A DNA stretch of 64,000 bases from Aquimarina atlantica (GCF_000626715.1 NZ_AQRA01000016.1:1-64000); one strand, 5' to 3'; positions 10,200-19,715 are shown, counted from the stretch's first letter. Numbers and translations: made by a program. Notes: generated by a model not told the origin, from the sequence alone.

Positions 10200-11203
10200 A
10201 TATTTGGGAAAATTTTAGAAAACCAATCATCATTATTTTTTAAAAAAGTAATTAAATCATCATAGTCAAGTATTGTTAGGTTTGGATCTTTTTTACGACC
10301 GTAACTCTGAAAAAGCCGCATCATTTTATCTTTTGCAGAATTAAGATTGGTAGTAGGTTGAAAATCTAAATTTTCTATCCAGTTTACAACTTGATTTTTG
10401 GTTAATTTATTAGTTTGATTTGTATTCCATTTAATACGCCATTGTACTTCATCTAATGAGTTAATAGAATGCATATCTCTTTTTACAAACTCTCGGATAA
10501 AGGTGTCTTTTCCTAATGGAGCATTACTCGATAACCATTTGTACTCTAGGTTTATTCCTGGAGAGCTTCCAACTTTTAAATCGACTCTTTGAGTGGTCCC
10601 ATCAAGTCCTGTAACAGGATGTTCTACTGCTATTTTTTTGTTTTTCACTAAGTTTGGATTAGCAGCTACATCTTCCATTAGCCAATAGCATGCTTGTCTG
10701 TTAACTCCTGTAGGAATATCATTTACAATAAACCTATTGAATAAATAAACACAATTATCACACTGGACATTGGATTTGTTCAAGGTAGATACAAAATCTT
10801 CCATATTCTTAAGAACAGCAACATATCCTTTTCCTCCACTGGATTTGTTATACCAAGTTGCAGCTTTTGCCAAGAAATCATCAATGTTTTTTATGTTAGG
10901 AATTTGTAACCCTTGAACAAAATTTACAAACTCATCACTCGACCGTAATCTCCTCACTGTGTTCAGAGCGTCGATATTATACCTTAGTTTTGTCTTGTTT
11001 GCATAATGCAATATTTTGTACGCATCATAATTTTCTTGAGGAGCATTTTTAAAGAAAGTTTTAAACTCCTGAGAAACATTTGGCTTTGCTAAATCTTTTA
11101 ATAATTCTTTGAACCAACATGGTTGATTAGCAAAAATGTGAGAGGCGAATAGTAAAAAGAATACTATTACAAAGGATTTATATATTTTAAATAAACTTTT
11201 CAT
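10196..11203 (-). CDS. Secreted putative nuclease toxin (D-x11-E-x-K signature)
   Basis: A 335-aa protein with its own signal peptide (residues 1-25, MKSLFKIYKS then FVIVFFLLFASHIFA). Residues about 45-90 resemble the pre-toxin junction seen in Bacteroidota polymorphic toxins (a Lys-Asn-x then DAYKILHYANKT and IDALNTVRRL). The C-terminal half has RVDLKVGSSPGINLEYKW, with D208, E220 and K222 in the D-x(n)-(E/D)-x-K arrangement of PD-(D/E)XK nucleases, followed by basic residues (FVKRDMHS, QWRIKW). Four cysteines lie at 29, 148, 151 and 172. It begins 24 bp after the 1816-aa gene, in the same frame but behind two stop codons, and ends in a 4-bp overlap with the propeller gene. Nuclease activity is inferred from the motif only. 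The target and export route are unknown. Confidence 0.55.
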   Translation of the reverse strand: MKSLFKIYKSFVIVFFLLFASHIFANQPCWFKELLKDLAKPNVSQEFKTFFKNAPQENYDAYKILHYANKTKLRYNIDALNTVRRLRSSDEFVNFVQGLQIPNIKNIDDFLAKAATWYNKSSGGKGYVAVLKNMEDFVSTLNKSNVQCDNCVYLFNRFIVNDIPTGVNRQACYWLMEDVAANPNLVKNKKIAVEHPVTGLDGTTQRVDLKVGSSPGINLEYKWLSSNAPLGKDTFIREFVKRDMHSINSLDEVQWRIKWNTNQTNKLTKNQVVNWIENLDFQPTTNLNSAKDKMMRLFQSYGRKKDPNLTILDYDDLITFLKNNDDWFSKIFPNI

Positions 11204-11227
11204 TTTTTCTAAAATTTATATAATATC

Positions 11228-14200
11228 TTAATTACAAATAATGTTAGTCTTGTTAATTCCTCTAAAATGCTTCCAGGCACTAAAGGCGTCTTCATTCTTT
11301 AAGGCTTCAAGTACTTCGTCTGAAGCAGTTAAAAAATCTTCTTTAAAGAGCTTTTTCAAACTATCAGATAAACCATCATATTTTGCAAATAGCTTTTTCT
11401 GTTTTAGAATTGCAATAAAATCACTAAGTCCAGATGCAGCAGGTAATTTTGCCTTTACTTCAGAGAAATAATCATTCAGAGCTTTTCTATGCGAAACATT
11501 ATTTAGTTTATTAATTTTTGAATCCAGGGAACTTACCATGTTGTCTATTCCTTTTATTGACGTACTCAATTGTGGTAAGGAAGCAATAATGGCGAGCATT
11601 TGTAATTTGTACCTGTCTTGAGGACTAAGAGCACTTTCGTTAAGTACATTTCCTAAAATACCTGCTGCATTTCCTATTAAATCAGAAGCTACAATGGCTT
11701 TTCTTATATAATTTCCTGCCGTAAATAATATTTTAAATTCTCCTACTCCCACGAACAATAAAACACCATCTACAGCTGTCCAGGCTATTTTTTCTGCAAC
11801 AATTTTTCTATTGCTTTTGCTCATTGCATAAGCCTGGATTAGTGGCATAACCAAAACATCACCTTTTTTAAAGTTTTTATCTAAAAATTTAAAATTGTCA
11901 GCAGCATATACAACCATCATTTGATTGTAATCATATGATTTACCCGTACCATTTATTTTTATTTTTGTTTTACTTTCTATAGAAGCACTGAAATTATCAA
12001 ATTGTAACATGTTGGATTCTAAACTCAGAACTGAGGTATAGTTTTTGATTTTTCCGTCTTTGTTTAATATTTGATCAAGGTCAACTTTATTATAATAGTT
12101 GGAGTTAAAGGCTTGTCCTCCCATCCATACAAATGCTTTTGCTAGCGTTGTGAAATTTTCATCTTGTTTTAGTTTTTGATGAATTTTGTCTATTCCAATG
12201 TTTTCTAGTGTATGTAAAACAGATACGTCTTCTTTATCAAAACTGGCTAATAACTTTAATATAGAATTGTCTATTTTTTCAAAATTTATAGATATAGAGT
12301 TATTAGAACATTCAAAATATTTTTCTAATACCGAAAATTTAGTTTGTTTATCAACATCTTTTAATGAGGTAGAGCTTTCATTTATATTAATATGATTTAG
12401 AATGCTATTCAGGTTATTACAAACTATATCCGCGGTACTCCAAAAGTTTTGATTTACTTCTTTAGTATTTTGAATATGTAAAGAAAACTGTGTTTTAAAT
12501 ATGTTAAGAAGTTCTTCTGTTTTATCTGGATATAAATTAGCTGCCATTTCATTATCTCTTAAATATCCAGCCCATGAAAATGCATTATCAACTTGAGCTT
12601 GAGTGAAATCGTTTGTTTGTTGATTACTGCAATAGGAATAAAACCTTCCTGGTTTTACCCATGACCATTTTCTTCCTAACCCTGAGTCATTAACAGAACA
12701 ATCAATGTCAAAAATAAATCCTGGTACTTTTAACTTAATACGATTTCCTTGGGTAAAGCTTGAAAAAGCCTCTTTATTTTCAAATCTCAATGAAGCTAGT
12801 TCAAAGACTATTTTGTAATCTGTAAGATTTTTACAATCATCGATTAGCATTTCTGAGAAAAATTCTACAATACCTCCAATTTTCTCTCGGTTATTTTCAT
12901 ATTCTTTCATAGATGCCAATAATAAACCTATAAACTCTTTTTTATTGGCATCTTTTATATCGTTATACTTTGCTTTTATTAAAGTGTTTATTACCAACCA
13001 TTTGTTGGGGTCTTCTTTAAGGTTTTTAAATTTGTTTGCAAGAACTTTTAACAACCTATCTTGATTATCTTGTTCTCCAAATAATGAGAAGGTAGCATTT
13101 TGGACTTCTTTAAATACATTACTTAGATTTCCATCTTTATTAAGAAGGCCGAATAAGCTTTGTATATCTTCTTTTTTAACAAAAATTAAAAGTTTAACAA
13201 GAGCTCTTTCCTTTTGTTCTTTAATCGAACCTTTTGCTAATTTCTCTATTAAGTTTTCGAGTATATCGTAAGCGACATTATTAAATACACATTTGTACTT
13301 AATATCATTAATAGTTTTTACAACAACGTCAATATCCGTTTCAGTAACCAAAGCATTGATCTTGTCTACTTCTGGTTCTACTAATTCTTTGATATCACTT
13401 GATGAACAATCTATAGGTATTTCGAACCAACCATTATTACTGATATTAGAACTACTACAGGGAACCGGGCGGGACTTGGTCTTTGTGTGATTGGCTATTA
13501 AAGCATTTACATTATTAGCCTTTTGTTCAGAGGTTAAACTATTGGAGGTAAGTTGTTCAAAATGCTTGCTGATATCTTTATATTCTAATTGTATTGATCC
13601 TTTTTGACCACACCCTGCATCCAAATTGTAGAATAAATTTATTTTTGAATCGTATGATATGGTATTTTCTGGGGTCACAGGGTAACTTTTTTCTGGATTA
13701 TCTTTATCAACATATTTGTTTTGAGTAAAATCCCAATTATAATATGTGTCTGATTCACCATTTTTACCTCTTACAATAAAACCGGGCAATGTACCTGTTA
13801 TTTTTTTCTTGGTTGGGTTTACATAGAGTGTCGAAGATTCTCTTATAAATACAAATTTAAAGTTGGGGGCTAAGGCATAACTGCCAGCAAATTCGTTACC
13901 ACTATCATCCTGAAACAAGTATAATTTTAGGCTAGGATCACTCATCGTTGCCCAATTAGGGTAACCTAGTTCGGTACCATTACCATAATCCATTAGCCAG
14001 GTATTGGCCTGTCCAGAATTATCAGAATCTTCACCAAAAGGATGCGCTAGAGTATATACCCCATGTCCTAACTCGTGAGCAGCAACTTTAAGAGCAGAAT
14101 CTTTCTTTTCTAAACCTTCTCCCAAATGACTTTCAAATATAAAGCCCCATTGCCTTGTTTTGGGCATAAAACCGCTTAATGGTTTCGATACACTAAGGTC

Positions 14201-16678
14201 TTTGCCTAATACAAAAATGAAATACTGCCGGGAGTCGTAATCTGGATATTGTTTTTTAAATTCCTGATAAATATTCTTAAGTTCAGTCGGATAATCTGAT
14301 AATAACCCACTTCCGTCATAATCTATAATATTATTGTTGTTTTCATCCCAAGAGTTTTGAGCTATTGTAATATCTATAACATCAGATTTGACTTTGAATT
14401 TTCCACCAGCACGACCAAAAATATCGTTTAACTCTGCTTCGAAATTAGTTATAGCATTTCCTCCATTTACAGTTACGACTTGCACTGGTACTTCTGTATG
14501 TTTCTTAATATGATGAACAAAGAAACTTGCAGCTATTTTATATTTATTATCAGTAGGATCTAAATATGTGACAACACACTCTTCGGTACGATAAGGATTA
14601 GCACCAGATACGGTTATTTTATAGGTATTTGTTCCTGCTATTCTTTCATGTTTTATCGCTTTATTTTCTACCGTTTTTATAATGAGACTATCGATATTTA
14701 TTTTGGCATCGCTAATTTCGATATCTGCATAAAACACATCATCTTCTCCTTGTACAGCTGCTTTATGAGCTGGGTAATATGATTGATCGGCAGAAGTATT
14801 TATTTTAGGGTATTTTGAGGTCTCATAATCATTATTAACCTGATCCAGGGCAAAACGAGTATCACTATCTGTTCTAAAAGTAACATTAACAATATCGTTT
14901 GTGATCGTATCGACATATGGATCATCTATGGTACCATCATGGGTGCCTGATCTAATACCATCTGCATTATTTGAAGTCAATGGAGGGGATGGATCCCCCT
15001 GGCCAGTCTGTGTAATATTACCTTTATCATCTACAGTCCATTCATCTCCACTGGCGTCGGTGATGGTATATGTATCTCCTTCATCATAATCAAAAGTATC
15101 TTGAGTGCCGTCTGGTTTTGTAATGATTATCTGTCCATCGGTAATGCTAATATCATTGGTGTCGATATCATAATCCAATTGAGGAATTTCGATATTATCC
15201 CCACCTGTTACGACATCTGCAATATCTTCTACAACATCAATAACCTCATCAACATCAAGAATATTTCCCCATGAGGGATCATACACGGTTACGACTGTAC
15301 CTTCTGCAAGCTGGCTTTCATTATTTACAAATATATTTGTGAAGTTTACAGCTACTTTAATGTTTTTAAAATAAGGGAAAGAGACATATCCTTTTCCAGA
15401 GAACCGACCATTACTTCCATTAGCTTCTATTACCTTAACCGGAAAATCTCCTGCTTTAAACATGTTGCCAGGTAAAAGCTGTTCTAGTGGTTCCATATTT
15501 TCGATATTCATATCGGGAGAAATACCACAATTAATAAGACTGGTTTCATCACTTTCTTCTAGTGTGGTAAACGTTTGAACAATAGAATATTCACTTTCAG
15601 AGATAAGACATTTTTTATTTACCTGGTACTCATAGGTTGTCCCCGGGCGTAAATCCCATAGTGTTATCCAATTACCACTGGTTCTAGAGAAAAACCATTC
15701 ATTATTATTTCCTTTTTCGCGGTAGCGAACTACAAATTCTGGGACATCGGTTGTAAAGTCATCCCATAATATATTTACTTGTTGTGCTCCTTTTACTTCG
15801 TGTCGTGCATTATTAGGAGTATCACAGGGTGCTACATAATTAAACCAGTAAACTTCACTAAAACCATTATTTTTAAATAGTCCTATTTCTTCTGCACCAT
15901 TTAATGCTTTGGCCTGTACCCTCCATGCATATCGTTTGTTTGGTAAAAACAGAGGATCTGCAGGACTATATAAGTAAGAAGTATTTGTTGTTGTAGTTTG
16001 AAAAAATGGGGGAGACGCTAAAAATGCAGCTTGTGGGTTTATAGTTTGATCCCAGATTTCTACAATACTCAATTCATACTGTACATTACTCACATTGATA
16101 TGTCTTGGGGTCCATTGAAACATTAAGTTTAATGGGTTTTGTTCGGTAATATCATCCCGATTATAAGGAGTGACTAATAGTGGTGGTTCATTCTGAAAAA
16201 TATATGTTGTAGCACATGTTTTTTGAGATATACGTGCACCGGTAAGTGAGTCAAAAACCTCAAAGCAGAACTGGTAAGAACCTTCTGGTATGACTTGCCC
16301 ATAAGCCGTTGGTGATATCCCAGTGATATTTTCAAAAGTAAAGTAAGGAGCAAGTTCTACATTGGTTAATGTTAGTGGGATACCTCCTTCTATAAATAAA
16401 GAAGGGGCTCCAATAACCACATCTTTACTCTGAAAAGCAATCCCATTACCTTCAAAATAAGCCTTTAATTTAATCTCGCGATTTGCAACAGACAGGTCAT
16501 TTAGAATGATCTGGAGTCGTAAAGGACTATTCGTAGAGGATGCATCTGCATATGAAGAAAAATAAATAGGAGCAGGAGGTATTGTTTGAGGTAGCAATGT
16601 CACCGGAAAAGTCTGTGATCGTATACCTTGCAATGCAAAGAGTGCAATAAGGAACAGAAAGTGTAACCGTTTCTTCAT
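11228..16678 (-). CDS. TANFOR/fibronectin-like giant surface protein with zinc metallopeptidase motif
   Basis: A 1816-aa protein with a signal peptide (residues 1-21, ALQGIRSQ cleavage region). The N-terminal ~280 residues (FPVTLLPQTIPPAPIYFSSY, then YAWRVQAKALNGAEE) resemble TANFOR-type domains of T9SS-associated surface proteins. A fibronectin type III module follows at about 285-375 (ARHEVKGAQQVNILWDDF). A region around 480-560 is rich in Asp/Thr. Residues 868-879 read HELGHGVYTLAH, a zincin HExxH with a third His at 879, followed by a Met-containing turn (WLMDYGNG), so a peptidase domain is likely. The last ~600 residues are helical with no hit I recognise. The extreme C-terminus (LKNEDAFSAWKHFRGINKT) resembles the N-terminal part of the downstream toxin-like protein, as if a toxin tip had been exchanged or displaced. 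It lies 14 bp after the barrel gene. Confidence 0.75.
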   Translation of the reverse strand: MKKRLHFLFLIALFALQGIRSQTFPVTLLPQTIPPAPIYFSSYADASSTNSPLRLQIILNDLSVANREIKLKAYFEGNGIAFQSKDVVIGAPSLFIEGGIPLTLTNVELAPYFTFENITGISPTAYGQVIPEGSYQFCFEVFDSLTGARISQKTCATTYIFQNEPPLLVTPYNRDDITEQNPLNLMFQWTPRHINVSNVQYELSIVEIWDQTINPQAAFLASPPFFQTTTTNTSYLYSPADPLFLPNKRYAWRVQAKALNGAEEIGLFKNNGFSEVYWFNYVAPCDTPNNARHEVKGAQQVNILWDDFTTDVPEFVVRYREKGNNNEWFFSRTSGNWITLWDLRPGTTYEYQVNKKCLISESEYSIVQTFTTLEESDETSLINCGISPDMNIENMEPLEQLLPGNMFKAGDFPVKVIEANGSNGRFSGKGYVSFPYFKNIKVAVNFTNIFVNNESQLAEGTVVTVYDPSWGNILDVDEVIDVVEDIADVVTGGDNIEIPQLDYDIDTNDISITDGQIIITKPDGTQDTFDYDEGDTYTITDASGDEWTVDDKGNITQTGQGDPSPPLTSNNADGIRSGTHDGTIDDPYVDTITNDIVNVTFRTDSDTRFALDQVNNDYETSKYPKINTSADQSYYPAHKAAVQGEDDVFYADIEISDAKINIDSLIIKTVENKAIKHERIAGTNTYKITVSGANPYRTEECVVTYLDPTDNKYKIAASFFVHHIKKHTEVPVQVVTVNGGNAITNFEAELNDIFGRAGGKFKVKSDVIDITIAQNSWDENNNNIIDYDGSGLLSDYPTELKNIYQEFKKQYPDYDSRQYFIFVLGKDLSVSKPLSGFMPKTRQWGFIFESHLGEGLEKKDSALKVAAHELGHGVYTLAHPFGEDSDNSGQANTWLMDYGNGTELGYPNWATMSDPSLKLYLFQDDSGNEFAGSYALAPNFKFVFIRESSTLYVNPTKKKITGTLPGFIVRGKNGESDTYYNWDFTQNKYVDKDNPEKSYPVTPENTISYDSKINLFYNLDAGCGQKGSIQLEYKDISKHFEQLTSNSLTSEQKANNVNALIANHTKTKSRPVPCSSSNISNNGWFEIPIDCSSSDIKELVEPEVDKINALVTETDIDVVVKTINDIKYKCVFNNVAYDILENLIEKLAKGSIKEQKERALVKLLIFVKKEDIQSLFGLLNKDGNLSNVFKEVQNATFSLFGEQDNQDRLLKVLANKFKNLKEDPNKWLVINTLIKAKYNDIKDANKKEFIGLLLASMKEYENNREKIGGIVEFFSEMLIDDCKNLTDYKIVFELASLRFENKEAFSSFTQGNRIKLKVPGFIFDIDCSVNDSGLGRKWSWVKPGRFYSYCSNQQTNDFTQAQVDNAFSWAGYLRDNEMAANLYPDKTEELLNIFKTQFSLHIQNTKEVNQNFWSTADIVCNNLNSILNHININESSTSLKDVDKQTKFSVLEKYFECSNNSISINFEKIDNSILKLLASFDKEDVSVLHTLENIGIDKIHQKLKQDENFTTLAKAFVWMGGQAFNSNYYNKVDLDQILNKDGKIKNYTSVLSLESNMLQFDNFSASIESKTKIKINGTGKSYDYNQMMVVYAADNFKFLDKNFKKGDVLVMPLIQAYAMSKSNRKIVAEKIAWTAVDGVLLFVGVGEFKILFTAGNYIRKAIVASDLIGNAAGILGNVLNESALSPQDRYKLQMLAIIASLPQLSTSIKGIDNMVSSLDSKINKLNNVSHRKALNDYFSEVKAKLPAASGLSDFIAILKQKKLFAKYDGLSDSLKKLFKEDFLTASDEVLEALKNEDAFSAWKHFRGINKTNIICN

Positions 16679-16692
16679 GGGTTAAGTTGGTT

Positions 16693-19119
16693 TTAAATCT
16701 TATCTATATATCTAAGTTCGAACTTATCAGGATTTACCTCTTCAAGCGACTTATGGTAGTAGAAATCAATGATTTGGACTTCCAAATATAAGTTAATTTT
16801 TTTAACATCTTTTTCTTTTTCGTATAACCTAAAAGCGTTTTTTGCTTCACGTTTTTTAAAGGCAGCAATCAGATCATCTGGTTTTTTAACCACTTCAAAA
16901 CTAGTGTACCTGTCGAATTTCTTTTTCATCCATCGGTGGCCTACTAATTTTTTCTGTCTGTTGTCAAGTTCTTTTTTAAGTTTTTCTATTTCTTTTATAG
17001 TATTAGGAGATTCTTTTTTAAGTGCATCCAGTTCTATTTTGGTTTTTACAAAACTTCTTTCAAGTTTAAAATCAATAAACTGCATATCTTCTTTTAAACT
17101 TTTAATAACTTCATAGAGTATAGTGTCGTAAGCTTTTAAGAAATCTTCATAACTATAAAGGGCTGCTAAAAACTCTAAAGCTTTTTCTTTATACAATTCT
17201 GATTTTGTTTGTTTTTTTACTGTAGCAAATAAGAAATTAAGATCTCCCTGTTTTTCTTGAGGGATATTTACAAATCTTGAGCTATTTTTTACATTAGTAA
17301 GTTGCTCTGTAATTTCTGGGATAGTACCACTATAGACTACAGATCGATATCTAAACTGTAATTTGCCTAACTTGGCTATATCTTCTTCATTTAAAAGTTC
17401 TCTATTACGTTTCTTGAACTTTATTTTGAAAGTATCAAATGTATATGTGTATCCTAAAGTTGCTGTAAAATCTGTATTGCTTCCCGTGGTTGTGTTTCTA
17501 AATAGTGAAAGCAGATTTAGATTTAGATTATGGCTTTCATAAAAAGAATAATTACCTCCCAATCTAATATTATAAATATCATTTTGTTTTTCACCATTAT
17601 TAAATGCAGCATTGTAAGAGCTTGAGAAATTAGTTCTTAGTTTTTTATCAAAAAAAGATTTGGTAGCAGTAAGCGTAGGTCCCAAGGTTAGATTGTCGGT
17701 CGCACCTACAGTATTGTAAGAAACATTGGCAGCTAGTGAAAAATTAAGTGAGTTTTTGGGATATCCCAAAGTGTATGCAGAAGCAACATTATAAAACTTT
17801 GATAACCCATTCTCTATAGTTCTTCCATCTTGTTTATTGTCAGAGCTTTGATAGGTGAGATTTATATTAACTGCTTGTTGTTGACTTTCTGTTTTTTTTA
17901 GCGTGTAATTAATTCCCAGATTTGCATTTTGAGATATTTGGCGATAATTAAGAGTATCTATGTTATCAAATTGATTAACCTCGTTAATAAAATCAAATTG
18001 ATCCTGAATATTAGTATAAGATTGAAAATTGGAATAACCGGCATTAATAGAAAGTTTTTCAGAACTTGTATATGTAACATTAACCGCGCTTACGATACGT
18101 TGTAGTTCTGAGCTTTTGGTATCATCTAGATTATCTCGCTGAAGTCCCGCATTAACATTAAGATTAACCTTATTATTAAATATACTTTGAGAGGCATTTA
18201 AAGTTATATTTTCGAGATCATTGTTAAAGTAATATGCGCCAAAAGTTCTATAATCAGGATCAATACGTTCATATCCAACACCAACAGAACCATTGCCAGC
18301 AGGGTAGTCCAGTTGGGCTTTTAATGCATTATAATAATTTGTGGTTAAGTTCTCGTTTAATAGAAAAGAAAGAATTCCTGTTGTCGTTCGCGATTCTGAT
18401 GCCTGAGTATCTTCGGTAACTCCCGATATTGCGTACTCTAAATTTATTTTAGCTTTTTCAAATATTGTAAAATTAGTTTCTGCACTTACCACGGCGTTTT
18501 CCTTTGGGGTTAATTCTAATTCTACAGGAAATGAATTTTGAATTGAAGTTTCGTCATCTTTTGCAGTAAAAAATATAAGTCCGATTGAAGCTTTTTCAAA
18601 AGCATAAGAAGTTTTAAACCCAAATCCCATTCGCTTATAAGCGGGTATTGCTTCAGGAACTTCGGGATTATATTCAGATTCTTTAAGAAATCTACCGTAT
18701 AATGCACTTATCTTAAAAGGGCCATTAGGAGTAAGGTCAACTCCTCCTCCAGTAAATTGATGACCACTTAGGGTGTATGGAGAAAAAGTCATAGCGACAT
18801 CTCCAATATGAGTAGCAACCCATTTATACGAAGGATGAATACTTAAACGATTTATTTTGAAAGGTGTACTATAACCAAAATCTTGATTAGTATATGAAAA
18901 AGATAATGGAATGTTATATACCCCGCTAATATTAAAATTAAGATTACCATTTATAAAATATGTAAAAGGATCTCGATTTGCAGTACCATCATAAAATACA
19001 CCATTACCAGAAATACCACCATTAAAACGAAGTAAGGGAACTTTTCCTATTTGCTCGAGATTTTGACTTGAAGCAATTAAAGTAACGCCTAGAAAAAGGA
19101 TGAGTAGTTTTAGTTTCAA
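16693..19119 (-). CDS. Outer-membrane beta-barrel protein with helical C-terminal domain
   Basis: An 808-aa protein with a signal peptide (residues 1-18, VTLIASSQ). Residues about 25-590 are an almost unbroken series of amphipathic beta strands with aromatic girdle residues (INGNLNFNISGVYNIPLSFS, LNLNLLSLFRNTTTG, TATLGYTYTF), as expected for an outer-membrane barrel. Residues about 600-808 change to charged helices with coiled-coil character (KTKIELDALKKE, KEIEKLKKELDNRQKK) and a C-terminal YLEVQIIDFYYHKSLEE. It is the first gene after the promoter at 19170-19200 and sits 14 bp ahead of the TANFOR-like gene. No named family was recognised. A role as outer-membrane anchor, receptor or translocation partner for the proteins encoded downstream is inferred from order only. 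Confidence 0.75.
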   Translation of the reverse strand: MKLKLLILFLGVTLIASSQNLEQIGKVPLLRFNGGISGNGVFYDGTANRDPFTYFINGNLNFNISGVYNIPLSFSYTNQDFGYSTPFKINRLSIHPSYKWVATHIGDVAMTFSPYTLSGHQFTGGGVDLTPNGPFKISALYGRFLKESEYNPEVPEAIPAYKRMGFGFKTSYAFEKASIGLIFFTAKDDETSIQNSFPVELELTPKENAVVSAETNFTIFEKAKINLEYAISGVTEDTQASESRTTTGILSFLLNENLTTNYYNALKAQLDYPAGNGSVGVGYERIDPDYRTFGAYYFNNDLENITLNASQSIFNNKVNLNVNAGLQRDNLDDTKSSELQRIVSAVNVTYTSSEKLSINAGYSNFQSYTNIQDQFDFINEVNQFDNIDTLNYRQISQNANLGINYTLKKTESQQQAVNINLTYQSSDNKQDGRTIENGLSKFYNVASAYTLGYPKNSLNFSLAANVSYNTVGATDNLTLGPTLTATKSFFDKKLRTNFSSSYNAAFNNGEKQNDIYNIRLGGNYSFYESHNLNLNLLSLFRNTTTGSNTDFTATLGYTYTFDTFKIKFKKRNRELLNEEDIAKLGKLQFRYRSVVYSGTIPEITEQLTNVKNSSRFVNIPQEKQGDLNFLFATVKKQTKSELYKEKALEFLAALYSYEDFLKAYDTILYEVIKSLKEDMQFIDFKLERSFVKTKIELDALKKESPNTIKEIEKLKKELDNRQKKLVGHRWMKKKFDRYTSFEVVKKPDDLIAAFKKREAKNAFRLYEKEKDVKKINLYLEVQIIDFYYHKSLEEVNPDKFELRYIDKI

Positions 19120-19169
19120 TATGTAATAGCTCTAAGTTGGGAATTAATTTTATTATAAAATTAACATAA

Positions 19170-19200
19170 CAAATATAGATCAATGACCTATTGAAAACAA
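19170..19200 (-). promoter_or_regulatory. Bacteroidota-type promoter of the surface operon
   Basis: On the minus strand TATATTTG (19177-19170) matches the Bacteroidota -7 consensus TAnnTTTG. A TTG at 19200-19198 lies 20 bases upstream, the expected place for the -33 element. The predicted transcript would start near 19163, giving a leader of about 44 nt ahead of the barrel gene ATG at 19119. No other such match precedes a gene in this operon as closely. Confidence 0.6.
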
Positions 19201-19407
19201 GAAGTGTTATTTTAAATTTATGAGAATGTGCTAAAGATTTATAAATCTTTAGTGGTTAAAATGCAGATTTTGAAAAGCTTGTGTTTGTTTTGTTAAAAAG
19301 GGGAATAAGCAATTATATAAGGTTATTCCGTAAAAAAAGCGCAGTATTTTTAAATATTGAACCTTTAGCTATAGCGAAAAAGTGATTAAACTGATTTTAC
19401 TGTAAAC

Positions 19408-19685
19408 AGTATGATTGCAACTTTCTTTTTGCTATATTTTACTTTTATGTAATGTTACTATAAAGAATAAACAGGGTACAATAATCAAAGTTAAAAATGT
19501 AGCTATAATTAGCCCATATAAACTGTCCATGCTAATGACTCCCATAAAATTATATTACCACCAATCTAAATGTACTTTGGGATCTCTTGTACTGAATATG
19601 GAGAAGAAATCTAAATTGAATCCTATAGCTAATGGTATCAATCCGATACCCTTAATTTTAGTCTAGCAGCAGTTAACTTTGATCA
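19408..19685 (-). pseudogene. Decayed duplicate of the 3' end of an RND efflux permease gene
   Basis: Read on the minus strand, this stretch still encodes pieces of the C-terminus of the intact RND permease at 20385-23885. PLAIGFNLDFFS matches PLAIGFNIDFFS, and GLIIATFLTLIIVPCLFFI is identical. In-frame stops (after IPLAIG in one frame, after LDWW in another) and at least two frame changes break it. Nucleotide similarity is visible by eye along about 270 bp; for example the 3' piece tgcaactttctttttgct corresponds to tgcaactttctttttact. The 5' part of the copy is missing. It therefore looks like a tandem duplication that was mostly deleted and then degraded. Confidence 0.85.
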
Positions 19686-19715
19686 ATCTAAATTTAAAAT
19701 ATTTCCAAAGATTAG

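Noticed and set aside
11203..11228. Frameshift or premature stop splitting one long toxin gene into the 1816-aa and 335-aa genes
   Set aside because: The two are in the same frame with two stop codons between them, but the second product has a full signal peptide of its own, so a simple broken gene does not explain it. Displacement or swapping is discussed instead.
19415..19666. Plus-strand gene of 83 codons
   Set aside because: It is the antisense shadow of the decayed RND copy; the same shadow reading appears over the intact permease gene at 20575-20793.
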